From Bacteroidales bacterium (GTDB lineage Bacteria; Bacteroidota; Bacteroidia; Bacteroidales; UBA932): a stretch of 64,000 nt of DNA. Both the position numbers and the translations under genes were made by a program. Positions 44,929 through 54,516 of the stretch are shown here, in pieces. Numbering within the stretch: the stretch's first letter is position 1; each line of letters opens with the position of its first letter. The notes beneath the pieces were generated by a model. It worked only from the letters and a program-made list of their open reading frames with translations, did not search any database and was not told the DNA's origin. The DNA lies in the NCBI GenBank assembly GCA_017625535.1, contig JAGAKR010000025.1, positions 88,308-152,307 of the forward strand, given 5' to 3'.

Positions 44929-46695
44929 TCATCTCCTTCTCCTTCTCCTTCCCCTTACAGTAAAGTACACCGCCACCGCACATAAGAACACCGCAGCAAG
45001 CAGATACCCCAGCGGCACAAAATCATCATTTTCAACAGAATCCTCACCCTCAGCAGGATTCATTTTCCCCTGCTCCAGATATTGTGCAAATGCAATCCAC
45101 TCCGGCACCTGTTTCCCCTCTGGGGTCCGCAGGCACGGGATTTTATCGGGAAGAAGGGGATTCCCCAGAGAATCTTTTGTCTGTGCGGAAAGGAGTCCGT
45201 ATGATTCCTTCTCCAGAAGCCCTATGAGTGCCGCTGTATAACTTCCCGTTACAATCATATAGAGGGAATCAGCCTCTGCAGGCCTGCCAGAAACCATAAC
45301 TCTGTCTACCCTCAGGAACGGGAGCCTTGCGCTGTTGTACCTGTATTGCAGTCCACTGAAAAAGAGGCGCATATCCTCAAGATAAGGGGCAACGGAAACG
45401 GTCATTTCACACAGGTCTCCAAGTTCTTTGCCGGTAAGGAAGGCATAGACCAGCGGCCAGCCGCTATACCCCTCTTCGTTCTCCCCCAGAGAGAGCACCT
45501 CAAAGGCATCCCTGCCCCTTGCCGCCCCTTTTTCAAGCCCTTTGCGCACCATACCGTAAGGGACAACACCCACAATCTTCTCTTTTGGAAAATCCGGGAA
45601 CAAGTCCCGTGCAACTGCAGCATAAGAGGCGGCAATATTGCTTCCAAGAGACATTCTCCCCTCCTCATCCACCAACTTTGGAAAATCCATTTCCAGCACA
45701 GCCAGAGTATCATCCAATCCTATTCCCGACAAATCACTTATGTTTCTCTCTGCAATGCAATACATTGAATCTGCCCATTGCCTCATCTGTGGATGCTCCT
45801 CCACATCCCGGCCAATTTCAATGAGCCCATAGGACTCCAGGATTCCATTATTGAAGACAACCTTGCCAACCCACTCCCCGTATGCACCTGCAGCACCTAT
45901 GAATGTACCATTCACTTCAATTGGGTTATGGAGCAGTTGGTGGTCGTGGGCACTTATTATAAAATCAATTCCCTTTACCTTGCGGGCAAGCTCCTCATCA
46001 TCCCCGTTAAGTGCACCTCCGTGCGAAATTGCCATTATGTACTCGGCCCCTTCCGCTTCAAGAGCTGCAACAGCCTTGTGAGCCTCTTCATAAGGGTCCA
46101 AGAACCTTAAAGGTGAAACATCTGAAGATATTACTCCATATGCATTGTTCCCCATAACCCCAAAAACTCCGGCTTTTACACCATTGTTTTCAAAAATGGC
46201 ATACTTCTTTATGGCCCTGTTCCAGAGGGAAGTTGTATCATTTTCTGCAGGAATGAGGTTTGCGCAAAGCAGTTCCGGGAAACGGAGCAATGTATCTTTG
46301 GAACGGGCAACTGAAAACATTGAGTGGAGGGCACCGGTACCGAAATCAAAATCGTGGTTGCCGAATGTTGTGGCATCATATCCAATGCGGGCCAGAGCCC
46401 TGTATTCCACCGCCTCCTGGGCAAACAAAGTATGGAAGATGCTTCCCATTGCAATGTCACCGCCATCGAGCAACAGGAATGCAGCACCTTCCTGCTGTGC
46501 CTGCAGCCTCTGCTGCTCCACTATGGTGGCAATCTTTACCAGACCTCCTGTACTGTCTTTATGGGGAAGCACCTGCGAATGGAGGTCGGTTGTGAACAAA
46601 ACGACAAGTTTCCTGCCTTGCCCGCCGGCAAAACAGGAAACTTGTACCATCATCAGGCACACGTAAAGGAATATGCTCCTTAACTCTCTGCCCAT
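44929..46695 (-). CDS. 5'-nucleotidase/2',3'-cyclic phosphodiesterase-like metallophosphatase, C-terminally anchored
   Basis: A 588-residue periplasmic protein starting at 46695 (MGRELRSIFLYVCLMMVQVSC; the Cys could also be a lipobox). The metallophosphatase domain carries the metal ligands FTTDLHSQVLP, LLDGGDIAMGS, TFGNHDFDFG, ISHGGA and SAHDHQL. The 5'-nucleotidase C-terminal domain follows (about 330-530). It ends with a hydrophobic helix and six to seven arginines (YLLAAVFLCAVAVYF then RGRRRRRR), a probable inner-membrane anchor. Likely role is nucleotide salvage; the substrate is not provable here. Neighbour pyrF is 7 nt upstream. Confidence 0.87.
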   Translation of the reverse strand: MGRELRSIFLYVCLMMVQVSCFAGGQGRKLVVLFTTDLHSQVLPHKDSTGGLVKIATIVEQQRLQAQQEGAAFLLLDGGDIAMGSIFHTLFAQEAVEYRALARIGYDATTFGNHDFDFGTGALHSMFSVARSKDTLLRFPELLCANLIPAENDTTSLWNRAIKKYAIFENNGVKAGVFGVMGNNAYGVISSDVSPLRFLDPYEEAHKAVAALEAEGAEYIMAISHGGALNGDDEELARKVKGIDFIISAHDHQLLHNPIEVNGTFIGAAGAYGEWVGKVVFNNGILESYGLIEIGRDVEEHPQMRQWADSMYCIAERNISDLSGIGLDDTLAVLEMDFPKLVDEEGRMSLGSNIAASYAAVARDLFPDFPKEKIVGVVPYGMVRKGLEKGAARGRDAFEVLSLGENEEGYSGWPLVYAFLTGKELGDLCEMTVSVAPYLEDMRLFFSGLQYRYNSARLPFLRVDRVMVSGRPAEADSLYMIVTGSYTAALIGLLEKESYGLLSAQTKDSLGNPLLPDKIPCLRTPEGKQVPEWIAFAQYLEQGKMNPAEGEDSVENDDFVPLGYLLAAVFLCAVAVYFTVRGRRRRRR

Positions 46696-46702
46696 AATAC
46701 CA

Positions 46703-47512
46703 TTATAACCAAGCTGCCATCTGGTCTGCCAATTCCTTGGCCTTCTCACCTGCAACCTTTGCAAAGTTCTCACTCTTGTCGGCAAAGATGATTCCGCGCG
46801 ATGAATTCACAAGGAGGCCGCAGTGTTGGTTGAGACCATATTTTGCCACCTCATCCACAGTACCTCCCTGGGCACCTACACCTGGCACAAGGAAGAAATT
46901 GTCGGGACAATACTCCCTTATCTCTGCAAGTTTTTCGGGACGGGTTGCCCCTACAACAAACATTGTGTCCTCTTTGCTTCCCCAGGTCATTGTGGTTTTG
47001 ATCACCTTTTCATACAACGGTGTTTCCCCTACAGGCAACATCTCAAAATCATTTGCACTTGCATTTGATGTAAGGGCCAGCACTACAGACCATTTGCCTT
47101 TATAATCCAGGAAAGGCTGAACCGAATCCTTGCCCATATAAGGGGCCAGGGTTACGGCATCGCAAGGCATACTCTCAAAGAAACATTTTGCATAACGTTT
47201 TGCAGTGTTGCCAATATCTCCACGGTTTGCATCCGCAATAATGAGAATCTCAGGATATTTCTCCTTTATGTAGTTTACGGTCATCTCAAGCTGCTTCCAC
47301 CCCTCAAGACCTTCAGCCTCGTAGAAAGCTGTATTGGGCTTGTAGGCTACTGCATACGGTGCAGTTGCATCCACTATTGCCTTGTTGAACTCAAAGATGG
47401 GATTTTCAACCCCTTTCAGGCACTCAGGGAAAAGGGCGGGGTCTGAATCAAGACCCACGCACAGGAATGACCCCTTTGCCTTTATCTGCTCATATAATTG
47501 ATTGTATGTCAT
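46703..47512 (-). CDS. pyrF: Orotidine 5'-phosphate decarboxylase (type 2), with Lys-to-Asn change in the catalytic motif
   Basis: A 269-residue TIM-barrel enzyme expected to convert OMP to UMP. Conserved blocks are SFLCVGLDSDP, FNKAIVDATAPYAVAYKPN, APYMGKDSVQPFL, LALTSNASANDFE, VVGATRPE and PGVGAQGG. The motif expected to read DxKxxDI is IADANRGDIGNT, so residue 96 is Asn (codon AAC) where the family has its catalytic Lys. Asp94 and Asp99 are intact. This may be a real loss of activity, a lineage feature or a sequence error. It follows the M20 peptidase by 3 nt. Confidence 0.9.
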   Translation of the reverse strand: MTYNQLYEQIKAKGSFLCVGLDSDPALFPECLKGVENPIFEFNKAIVDATAPYAVAYKPNTAFYEAEGLEGWKQLEMTVNYIKEKYPEILIIADANRGDIGNTAKRYAKCFFESMPCDAVTLAPYMGKDSVQPFLDYKGKWSVVLALTSNASANDFEMLPVGETPLYEKVIKTTMTWGSKEDTMFVVGATRPEKLAEIREYCPDNFFLVPGVGAQGGTVDEVAKYGLNQHCGLLVNSSRGIIFADKSENFAKVAGEKAKELADQMAAWL

Positions 47513-47515
47513 ATT

Positions 47516-48862
47516 CTAATAGTATTTATAGAACAATGCTATGGATTCCATTCCCTTGTAGAACTGGCTGAGGAGGTAACTCTCATTTGGAGAGTGGATT
47601 GTATCCCTCTCAAGTCCGAATCCCATAAGGAGAGGATTTACGTTAAGGATATTCTGAAGGTCTGCAAGGATTGGAATGCTTCCGCCTCCGCGGCTAGGTA
47701 CAGGCTCAATTCCGTAAACCTCCTCAACAGCCCTTGCAGCAGCCTTGTATGCAGGTGATGATATAGGCATAAGGAATCCGTTTCCACCGTGATGAGGGGT
47801 AACTTTAACCTTGATGCTCTTAGGGGCAATCTTAAGGAAGTGCTTGGTGAATTTCTCTGCAATCTCCTCGCAATCCTGGTTAGGAACAAGCCTCATTGAG
47901 ATTTTTGCGTGTGCTACAGAAGGAAGTACGGTTTTGGCACCCTCTCCAATATAACCGCCCCAGATTCCGTTAACATCAAGGCAAGGACGGATACCTGTAC
48001 GCTCAAGGGTAGTGTATCCCTCTTCACCTTTAACCTCTTCTATATCAAGGGACTCCTTATACTCTTTCATATCAAACGGAGCACGTGCGAACATTGCCCT
48101 CTCCTCTGCATTCAATTCTACAACATTGTCATAGAAGCCCTCTACAGTAATGTGCCCCTTCTCATCAATGAGGGAATCAATCATTGTACAGAGTGCATTT
48201 ATAGGATTATGCACTGCACCGCCATAGTGACCGCTGTGAAGGTCCTTGTTAGGTCCGGTAACCTCAACCTCAAGGTATGCAAGTCCCCTCATACCGCAGT
48301 TGATGCTTGGAACCTTCTCTGAAATCATTGTGGTATCCGATACCAGGATTACATCACAGGCAAGCATCTCCTTGTGCTCTTTTGCCCAGGCTGCAAGTGA
48401 AGGTGAACCAATCTCCTCCTCACCCTCAAGGATGAATTTTATGTTGTGGCGTAACTTGTTCTCCTTTACAAGATACTCAAACGCCTTTACGTGCATGAAC
48501 AACTGCCCTTTGTCATCATTTGCACCGCGTGCATATATTGCACCGTCTCTGATCTCAGGCTCAAACGGCTGTGATTTCCAAAGGTTGATAGGGTCTACAG
48601 GCTGCACATCATAGTGGCCGTAAACAAGTACCGTAGGGAGCGAAGGGTCTACCTTCTTCTCTCCAAATACTACAGGATGTCCTGCGGTCTCATATACGGC
48701 AGCGCTGTCTGCGCCGGCCTTCAGAAGCAGTTCCACAAGTTTGTTGGCACAAGCCACCATATCACCTTTGTTGGCCTCCAGCGAACTGATGCTTGGGATA
48801 CGCAAAATCTCAAACAACTCCTCCAGGAACCTCTTCTCGTTTTTCTGTATGTATTCTTTCAT
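47516..48862 (-). CDS. M20-family dipeptidase
   Basis: A 448-residue di-zinc peptidase starting at MKEYIQKNEKRFLEELF (48862); an in-frame ATG 60 nt upstream would run through the clpX terminator. Metal-binding motifs are LVYGHYDVQPVDP, YARGANDDKGQL, ILEGEEEIGS and CDVILVSDT, and the dimerisation domain contains GPNKDLHSGHYGGAVHNP. Similar to PepV/CNDP-type dipeptidases. It probably shares a transcript with pyrF (3-nt gap). Confidence 0.92.
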   Translation of the reverse strand: MKEYIQKNEKRFLEELFEILRIPSISSLEANKGDMVACANKLVELLLKAGADSAAVYETAGHPVVFGEKKVDPSLPTVLVYGHYDVQPVDPINLWKSQPFEPEIRDGAIYARGANDDKGQLFMHVKAFEYLVKENKLRHNIKFILEGEEEIGSPSLAAWAKEHKEMLACDVILVSDTTMISEKVPSINCGMRGLAYLEVEVTGPNKDLHSGHYGGAVHNPINALCTMIDSLIDEKGHITVEGFYDNVVELNAEERAMFARAPFDMKEYKESLDIEEVKGEEGYTTLERTGIRPCLDVNGIWGGYIGEGAKTVLPSVAHAKISMRLVPNQDCEEIAEKFTKHFLKIAPKSIKVKVTPHHGGNGFLMPISSPAYKAAARAVEEVYGIEPVPSRGGGSIPILADLQNILNVNPLLMGFGLERDTIHSPNESYLLSQFYKGMESIALFYKYY

Positions 48863-48902
48863 AATGTATAGTGTTTTAAGTTTCAATTCGGTAAAACTCG
48901 AA

Positions 48903-48930
48903 CCCCGAGATTCACTCCGCAAACTCGGGG
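48903..48930 (-). terminator. Probable terminator after clpX
   Basis: CCCCGAG (48903-48909) pairs with CTCGGGG (48924-48930). A second CTCGGGTTC right after it offers an alternative partner for GAACCCCGAG. The U-tract on the minus strand is short (GUUUU). It lies between clpX and the M20 gene. Confidence 0.55.
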
Positions 48931-48945
48931 CTCGGGTTCTTCGTT

Positions 48946-50208
48946 TTATACTAATGCCCCGGTGAACTTTGCCACCTTCTCTTTTGCATACGGAAGCTTT
49001 ATATCCAGAGTCTTTTTCTTTCCTCCCGGCACTTCATACATTGCATCCAGCATTATGGCCTCACATATTGAGCGGAGCCCGCGCGCACCAAGTTTGTACT
49101 CAATGGCTGTATCAACAATGAACTCCAGCACTTCCTGGTCCACTTTAAGTTTTACACCGTCCAGTTCAAACAGTCTTGTGTATTGTTTCATAAGTGCATT
49201 CTTCGGCTGGGTAAGGATATCCAGCAGAGCCTCCTTTCCAAGCGGATGCAGATAGGTGATTACAGGCAGACGTCCAATGATTTCCGGTATGAGCCCATAG
49301 GATTTGAGGTCCTGCGGCGCCACATACTGCAGAAGGTCCTTCTTGTCTATTGAGGCTGTCTTCTTCTGCGCTCCATAACCCACCACCTGGGTATTGAGCC
49401 TCTGGGCTATCTTCCTCTCTATACCTTCAAACGCTCCTCCGCAGATGAAAAGGATATTTGTGGTATCAACTGCTATCATCCTCTGCTCCGGATGCTTCCT
49501 GCCCCCCTGCGGCGGCACATTCACAACATTTCCCTCAAGGAGTTTCAACATTGCCTGCTGCACACCCTCTCCGGAAACATCACGGGTAATTGAAGGATTG
49601 TCGCTCTTGCGGGCTATCTTGTCTATCTCATCTATGAAAACAATTCCTTTCTGGGCCTTCTCCACATCATAATCACAATCCATAAGGAGACGGGTAAGTA
49701 TGCTCTCCACATCTTCACCCACATAACCTGCCTCGGTAAGTACGGTTGCATCCACAATTGCAAACGGCACATTCAGCATCTTTGCAATGCTTTTTGCAAG
49801 TAGTGTCTTTCCGGTACCGGTAGGCCCCACAAGCAGGATGTTGGATTTTTCAAGGTCAAGGTCATCCTCCTTTCCATCCCCCTTCTTCCCTGCAGCCTTC
49901 TTCTCCTGATGCATTATCCTCTTGTAATGGTTGTACACAGCAACAGAGAGGAACTTCTTGGCCTCCTCCTGCCCTATCACATAGTTATCAAGGAATGCAG
50001 TAATCTCTTTTGGTGTAAGGAGTTTGAAATCCCCTCCCGACAATTTGCTCCTGCTTGCCAGCTGCTCTTTAAAATAATCATTTGCCTGATGGGCACACTC
50101 GTTGCATATGTAGCCGTAATTGCCTGCAACCAGCATCTTCACCTCATTTGCCCCCCGTCCGCAGATACAGCAGAATTCGTCGGGATTATAATTGTTATTT
50201 TTGCCCAT
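48946..50208 (-). CDS. clpX: ATP-dependent Clp protease ATP-binding subunit ClpX
   Basis: A 420-residue AAA+ unfoldase that feeds substrates to ClpP. The N-terminal zinc-binding domain has [11 protein letters not shown] and CNECAHQA. The AAA core has Walker [14 protein letters not shown] and Walker [15 protein letters not shown]. The pore loop GYVGEDV and the ClpP-contact region precede a C-terminal small domain ([13 protein letters not shown]). It overlaps clpP by 14 bp. Order tig-clpP-clpX is the common bacterial arrangement. Confidence 0.97.
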   Translation of the reverse strand: MGKNNNYNPDEFCCICGRGANEVKMLVAGNYGYICNECAHQANDYFKEQLASRSKLSGGDFKLLTPKEITAFLDNYVIGQEEAKKFLSVAVYNHYKRIMHQEKKAAGKKGDGKEDDLDLEKSNILLVGPTGTGKTLLAKSIAKMLNVPFAIVDATVLTEAGYVGEDVESILTRLLMDCDYDVEKAQKGIVFIDEIDKIARKSDNPSITRDVSGEGVQQAMLKLLEGNVVNVPPQGGRKHPEQRMIAVDTTNILFICGGAFEGIERKIAQRLNTQVVGYGAQKKTASIDKKDLLQYVAPQDLKSYGLIPEIIGRLPVITYLHPLGKEALLDILTQPKNALMKQYTRLFELDGVKLKVDQEVLEFIVDTAIEYKLGARGLRSICEAIMLDAMYEVPGGKKKTLDIKLPYAKEKVAKFTGALV

Positions 50209-50920
50209 TCTGCCTGTTCCCTTTTGTTAGAATCTCATCAATCATACCATACTCCAGAGCCTCTTTTGCTGTCATCCAGTAATCGCGGTCAGCATCCTTG
50301 TGAATCTGTTTTACAGACTTGCCTGAATGCTCGGAAATTATCTCATAAAGTTCCTGCTTCAATTTGATTATCTCCCTTGCTGTAATCTCTATATCTGATG
50401 CCTGCCCCTCTGCACCGCCCATAGGCTGGTGTATCATAACACGGCTGTGAGGGAGAGCGCTCCTTTTCCCTTTTGCTCCGGCTGTAAGGAGCACCGATGC
50501 CATTGATGCCGCCATTCCTGTACAGATGGTTGCCACATCCGAACTTACCAGCTGCATTGTATCATAGATTCCCAGGCCGGCATAAACGCTTCCGCCAGGG
50601 GAATTGATGTACAGTTGTATGTCTGAAGTTGAATCTGTGGAATCGAGGAAAAGCAATTGTGCCTGAATGATGTTTGCCACATCATCCGTTACCGGACAGC
50701 CAAGGAAAATGATGCGGTCCATCATAAGACGCGAGAACACATCCATAACCGCAACATTCATCTGTCTCTCCTCTATGATTGTAGGATTTATATATGCACC
50801 CTGCGGAACTGCCGCTATTGCCTGGGGCACCCTGTATGCCGAATTTATCTTCTCAAATCTGTCCAATGCAAGTGAACTGATACCCATATGTCCTCTTGCA
50901 AATTTTTCAAACTCTGTCAT
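50195..50920 (-). CDS. clpP: ATP-dependent Clp protease proteolytic subunit ClpP
   Basis: A 241-residue serine peptidase that forms the tetradecameric chamber. The catalytic Ser lies in [11 protein letters not shown], the His in [11 protein letters not shown], and the Asp in the later [20 protein letters not shown] region. The N-terminus is extended by about 30 residues relative to E. coli, consistent with a propeptide. It has its own promoter in the tig-clpP gap and its 3' end overlaps clpX. Confidence 0.97.
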   Translation of the reverse strand: MTEFEKFARGHMGISSLALDRFEKINSAYRVPQAIAAVPQGAYINPTIIEERQMNVAVMDVFSRLMMDRIIFLGCPVTDDVANIIQAQLLFLDSTDSTSDIQLYINSPGGSVYAGLGIYDTMQLVSSDVATICTGMAASMASVLLTAGAKGKRSALPHSRVMIHQPMGGAEGQASDIEITAREIIKLKQELYEIISEHSGKSVKQIHKDADRDYWMTAKEALEYGMIDEILTKGNRQNGQK

Positions 50921-50946
50921 CTTTTCTCGCTATTTTATACAACTTA

Positions 50947-50977
50947 CAAATATAATAAAAAACGCCCGGCTTTCAAA
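50947..50977 (-). promoter_or_regulatory. Bacteroidetes-type promoter for clpP-clpX
   Basis: On the minus strand TTTG (complement of 50974-50977), 19 bp, then TATATTTG (complement of 50947-50954). The -33 element falls in the loop of the tig terminator, so the terminator and promoter interlock. Confidence 0.65.
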
Positions 50978-50988
50978 AGGCCGGGCGT
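50956..50988 (-). terminator. Intrinsic terminator after tig
   Basis: A perfect 9-bp stem of ACGCCCGGC (50962-50970) and GCCGGGCGT (50980-50988) with a 9-nt loop, followed on the minus strand by UUUUUUA. It uncouples tig from clpP. Confidence 0.9.
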
Positions 50989-51009
50989 CTGTGTTTTATC
51001 GGGAAGATA

Positions 51010-52338
51010 TTAGTTGTTCATCTTCTGAAGATCCTCAATTGAAATCTCTTTCTCATCCAAAGTTACAACGCTCCTGATGTAGCCTATAACTTTGTCCTGC
51101 TCGGTCTTCTCAACAATTCTTCTGCCCTCTTTCTCGTTTGCAAGGATAGACTCTGCATAGTGGTCCAACTGCTCCTGTGGAACATCGTTGAGGCCGTACA
51201 TTGCAAACTGGTATTTTGCCATCTGTTTTGCAACCTCAAGAACCTCCTCGCGGGTAATCTCCATCTTCTGCTCACGCATAATGTACTGGCTGATCATCTG
51301 CCAACGGAAATCTTTGCAGAACAATGCGAAATCCTTCTCAATGTCCTCCATTGTGAATTTGCCCTCGTTGATGGTGAACAACCATTTCTTCATGAACTCC
51401 TCTGGAAGCTCAATGTTGGTCTTGTTCAAAAGGTACTCCCTTGCATCAAGTACAAAACGGAAATCAGCCTCCTGCTTGTACTCCTGAGCAATTCTCTCAA
51501 CAACTTTAGCCTCAAAACCAGCCTCATCGGTTACAACGCCCTCGCCGAACATTCTGTCATAAACCTCCTGGGTCTGCTCTGCAGGTACAAAAGTCTTCAC
51601 CTCTTTAACGGTCACCTTCCACATTGGTTCAACTGAAGCAAGCTCCTCTTTCTTAACTTTAAGAAGTGCAGCCCTGTCTGTCTCGTTTGTGAAAGTCTCG
51701 TTTACATTCACCTCAAAACTGTCACCAACCTTCTTGCCAAGGAACTGGTCCTTTGCAGCCTGGTCTGGCATCTGCCTCAAAGTAACGTAAGTACCCTCAA
51801 TTTTGGTCTCACCCTGCTCAAGGTCAGCAACTACGAAGCTCTCCTCATCCTTAACCTCATCAATGTTCTCAAGTTTGCCGAACTGTTTCAGCATATTGGT
51901 CTTGTAAGCCTCTTTAGCCTCATCAGAAACCTTTACATTATAAGATACAATCTTGTCATTGCTGTCCAAAGTGAACTCAACTTTTGGAGAAAGTGCAATG
52001 TCAAATACAAACTCGTAGTTCTCATCGTTCTCCCAGTCAATCTGTTTCTGCTTCTCCTCGTTTGGAAGCGGCTCGCCAAGGATATTGAGCTTGTTCTCTG
52101 CAATGTGGTTGTTGATGCCCTCAGAAATCATCTGGTTTACAGCCTCTACCAATGCCTGTACACCGTGCATCTTCTCAATGAGTGACATAGGGGCCATACC
52201 CTTGCGGAAACCTCTGATCTCAGCTTTCCTTCTGTACTCGTTAAGAGCCTTTTTCTTCTTGTCCTGAGCATCAGCTTTGTCTATATTAACAACCAGCTCG
52301 TATGCCAAGTCATTAATTTTTACCTGTTCTACTTTCAT
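51010..52338 (-). CDS. tig: Trigger factor (ribosome-associated chaperone and peptidyl-prolyl isomerase)
   Basis: A 442-residue chaperone binding nascent chains at the ribosome exit. The N-terminal ribosome-binding domain carries AEIRGFRKGMAPMSLIEKMHG, a recognisable variant of the G-F-R-K-G signature. The central part is a divergent FKBP-like domain (EDESFVVADLEQGE...), and the rest a helical C-terminal domain rich in Glu/Lys/Gln. The Bacteroidetes form is poorly conserved in the PPIase active site. Upstream element TACCTTTG supports the start. Confidence 0.93.
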   Translation of the reverse strand: MKVEQVKINDLAYELVVNIDKADAQDKKKKALNEYRRKAEIRGFRKGMAPMSLIEKMHGVQALVEAVNQMISEGINNHIAENKLNILGEPLPNEEKQKQIDWENDENYEFVFDIALSPKVEFTLDSNDKIVSYNVKVSDEAKEAYKTNMLKQFGKLENIDEVKDEESFVVADLEQGETKIEGTYVTLRQMPDQAAKDQFLGKKVGDSFEVNVNETFTNETDRAALLKVKKEELASVEPMWKVTVKEVKTFVPAEQTQEVYDRMFGEGVVTDEAGFEAKVVERIAQEYKQEADFRFVLDAREYLLNKTNIELPEEFMKKWLFTINEGKFTMEDIEKDFALFCKDFRWQMISQYIMREQKMEITREEVLEVAKQMAKYQFAMYGLNDVPQEQLDHYAESILANEKEGRRIVEKTEQDKVIGYIRSVVTLDEKEISIEDLQKMNN

Positions 52339-52397
52339 AGTTATATTTATTATTCAATTATTATTCAACAACTTGGGAGTATCCCAAAAATAGGGCG

Positions 52398-52428
52398 CAA
52401 AGGTATGAAAATTTTACTGATATTCCAA
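52398..52428 (-). promoter_or_regulatory. Probable promoter for tig
   Basis: On the minus strand TTG (complement of 52426-52428), 20 bp, then TACCTTTG (complement of 52398-52405). It lies 60 nt upstream of the tig ATG. The -33 element has only three of four consensus bases. Confidence 0.55.
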
Positions 52429-52475
52429 TTTAAAAAAATCCCTTATCTTTACCGCCAAAGAAATTATACAATCAT

Positions 52476-54374
52476 ATGAAAAAGACTATCGTAGACCTGT
52501 TTGAAAATTCAGTGAGACTGTACCCCAACAATACATTCCTGCTGGAAAAGACAGACAAAAAATTTGAGCCTACAACATACGCCCAGGTAAAGGAGAAAGT
52601 TTACACCCTAGGCGCAGGACTCCAGGCACTTGGAGTAAAGAAAGGTGACACAATGGCCCTCCTTTCAGAGGGAAGGAACATGTGGGTGATTGGAGAACTC
52701 TCAATGTTCTATGCCGGAGCCATAAATGTTCCCCTTTCAATCAAGCTTGAGGAGAGCAACGACCTTCTGTTCCGCCTGGAGCACGCAATGGTAAAGTATA
52801 TAATGGTGTCCAAACAGCAGCTTGGCAAAGTGAGGCTGATTATGGACAAACTACCCCTCATTGAAAAGGTAATTGTATTTGACCAGATAGACTCATACCA
52901 GGAAAAAGAGTGCTACGTGGGAGATGTGATGGAGATGGGAAAAGAGTTCCTTGCAAACCATACTCCCGACGAGTTCCTCTCTGTTGCAAATTCAATACAG
53001 AACAACGACTACGCCACAATCACATACACATCGGGAACCACAGCAGACCCTAAGGGTGTGATCCTCACCCACAGGAACTATACATCCAATGTGGAGCAGG
53101 CCCTCACCCTTGTGGATATAGACCAGACCTGGAGGACCCTAATCATCCTTCCTCTGGACCACTGCTTTGCACACGTGGTAGGTTTCTACATTATGATGTC
53201 ACAGGGTGCCACTGCAGCAACCGTACAGGTTGGAAGAACCCCAATGGAGTCATTGAAGAACATACCTCAGAACATAAAAGAGGTAAAACCTCACTTCATT
53301 TTGAGCGTACCTTCACTGGCAAAGACCTTCAAGAAGAACATTGAGAACGGCATAAAGGCAAAAGGGCCTAAAGTTGTGAAGATGTTCAACCAGGCAGTTG
53401 CAATTTCCCAATTGTACCACGGCAACGGAAATGCTGAATCAAAAGGTTGGAGAATTGTACTCAAGCCTCTTGTTGCACTATATGACAAGATCCTCTTCTC
53501 AAAAGTGCGCGAGAACTTTGGCGGAGAACTCAAATTCTTCATTGGAGGAGGTGCACTGCTTGACAAAGACCTACAGAAATTCTACTGTGCAATAGGAATC
53601 CCTATGTATCAGGGATACGGTTTGAGCGAGGCTACCCCTGTACTCTCATCAAACGGTCCGCGCAGACACCGTTTCGGATCAAGCGGAATCCTTGTAAAAC
53701 CGCTTGAACTCAAAATCTGCGATTCAGACGGAAACGCACTTCCTGTTGGTGAGAAAGGTGAGATTGTAGTAAAAGGCGAAAACGTTATGGCCGGCTACTG
53801 GAGAAACCCTGAGGCAACAGCACAGACAGTAAAGGACGGATGGCTTTACACCGGTGACCTTGGCTATATGGGCAAAGACGGCCTGCTGTATGTTCTTGGC
53901 CGTTTCAAGAGCCTTCTGATTGCCAGCGATGGAGAGAAATACAGTCCGGAGGGTATTGAAGAGGCAGTGGTTGAGCACTCTGCATTCATAGACAACATTA
54001 TTCTTTATAACAACCAGAGTGCGTACACTACCGCTCTAATAGTTCCAAACAAAGAGAAACTGACGGCTTACCTTAAGGAGCAGGGATTGTCCTTGAATGA
54101 TGAAGAGGGCAAAAAGGCTGCAATCAAAGGTATAAGGGAACAACTTGCTGCATTTGAGAAGGGTGGTGAACTTGAGACAATGTTCCCTCACAGATGGCTT
54201 CCAAGCACATTTGCTGTGCTGCCTGAGCCGTTTACAGAGCAGAACGGAATGATAAACAGCACAATGAAGGTTGTAAGGGGTAAAGTTGAGAAGGCATACG
54301 CAGACAGAATTGAGCATATGTATACCCCTGAAGGAAAAAATATCTTCAACGAAAAGAACATAAACAGCCTATAA
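52476..54374 (+). CDS. Long-chain acyl-CoA synthetase (AMP-binding)
   Basis: A 632-residue ANL-superfamily adenylate-forming enzyme that activates fatty acids to acyl-CoA. The AMP-binding motif is TITYTSGTTADPKGVILTHRN (about 186-206), followed by GYGLSEATPVLSSN, GWLYTGDLGYMGKDGLLYVLGRFKSLL and the C-terminal catalytic Lys region near NSTMKVVRGKVEKAY. No membrane anchor is visible. It is similar to Bacteroidetes FadD-type proteins. It stands alone; the 3' side has no clear terminator before the ferritin promoter. Confidence 0.92.
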   Translation: MKKTIVDLFENSVRLYPNNTFLLEKTDKKFEPTTYAQVKEKVYTLGAGLQALGVKKGDTMALLSEGRNMWVIGELSMFYAGAINVPLSIKLEESNDLLFRLEHAMVKYIMVSKQQLGKVRLIMDKLPLIEKVIVFDQIDSYQEKECYVGDVMEMGKEFLANHTPDEFLSVANSIQNNDYATITYTSGTTADPKGVILTHRNYTSNVEQALTLVDIDQTWRTLIILPLDHCFAHVVGFYIMMSQGATAATVQVGRTPMESLKNIPQNIKEVKPHFILSVPSLAKTFKKNIENGIKAKGPKVVKMFNQAVAISQLYHGNGNAESKGWRIVLKPLVALYDKILFSKVRENFGGELKFFIGGGALLDKDLQKFYCAIGIPMYQGYGLSEATPVLSSNGPRRHRFGSSGILVKPLELKICDSDGNALPVGEKGEIVVKGENVMAGYWRNPEATAQTVKDGWLYTGDLGYMGKDGLLYVLGRFKSLLIASDGEKYSPEGIEEAVVEHSAFIDNIILYNNQSAYTTALIVPNKEKLTAYLKEQGLSLNDEEGKKAAIKGIREQLAAFEKGGELETMFPHRWLPSTFAVLPEPFTEQNGMINSTMKVVRGKVEKAYADRIEHMYTPEGKNIFNEKNINSL

Positions 54375-54448
54375 TTGTTGTATTTTTGACTGTGCAAACG
54401 GATAATGGGAAATTTTGGAAAAATTTTAATCTAAATTAGAATTTTTAT

Positions 54449-54478
54449 TGTTTAGTAAAATTTTATTATTATCTTTGC
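54449..54478 (+). promoter_or_regulatory. Promoter for ferritin
   Basis: TTG (54449-54451), 19 bp, then TATCTTTG (54471-54478) matches the Bacteroidetes consensus in the second element and three of four bases in the first. It lies 38 nt upstream of the ferritin ATG. Confidence 0.65.
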
Positions 54479-54516
54479 ATAAGAAAACAGAAATAACCAA
54501 TTAAAAAATTTAAGAT

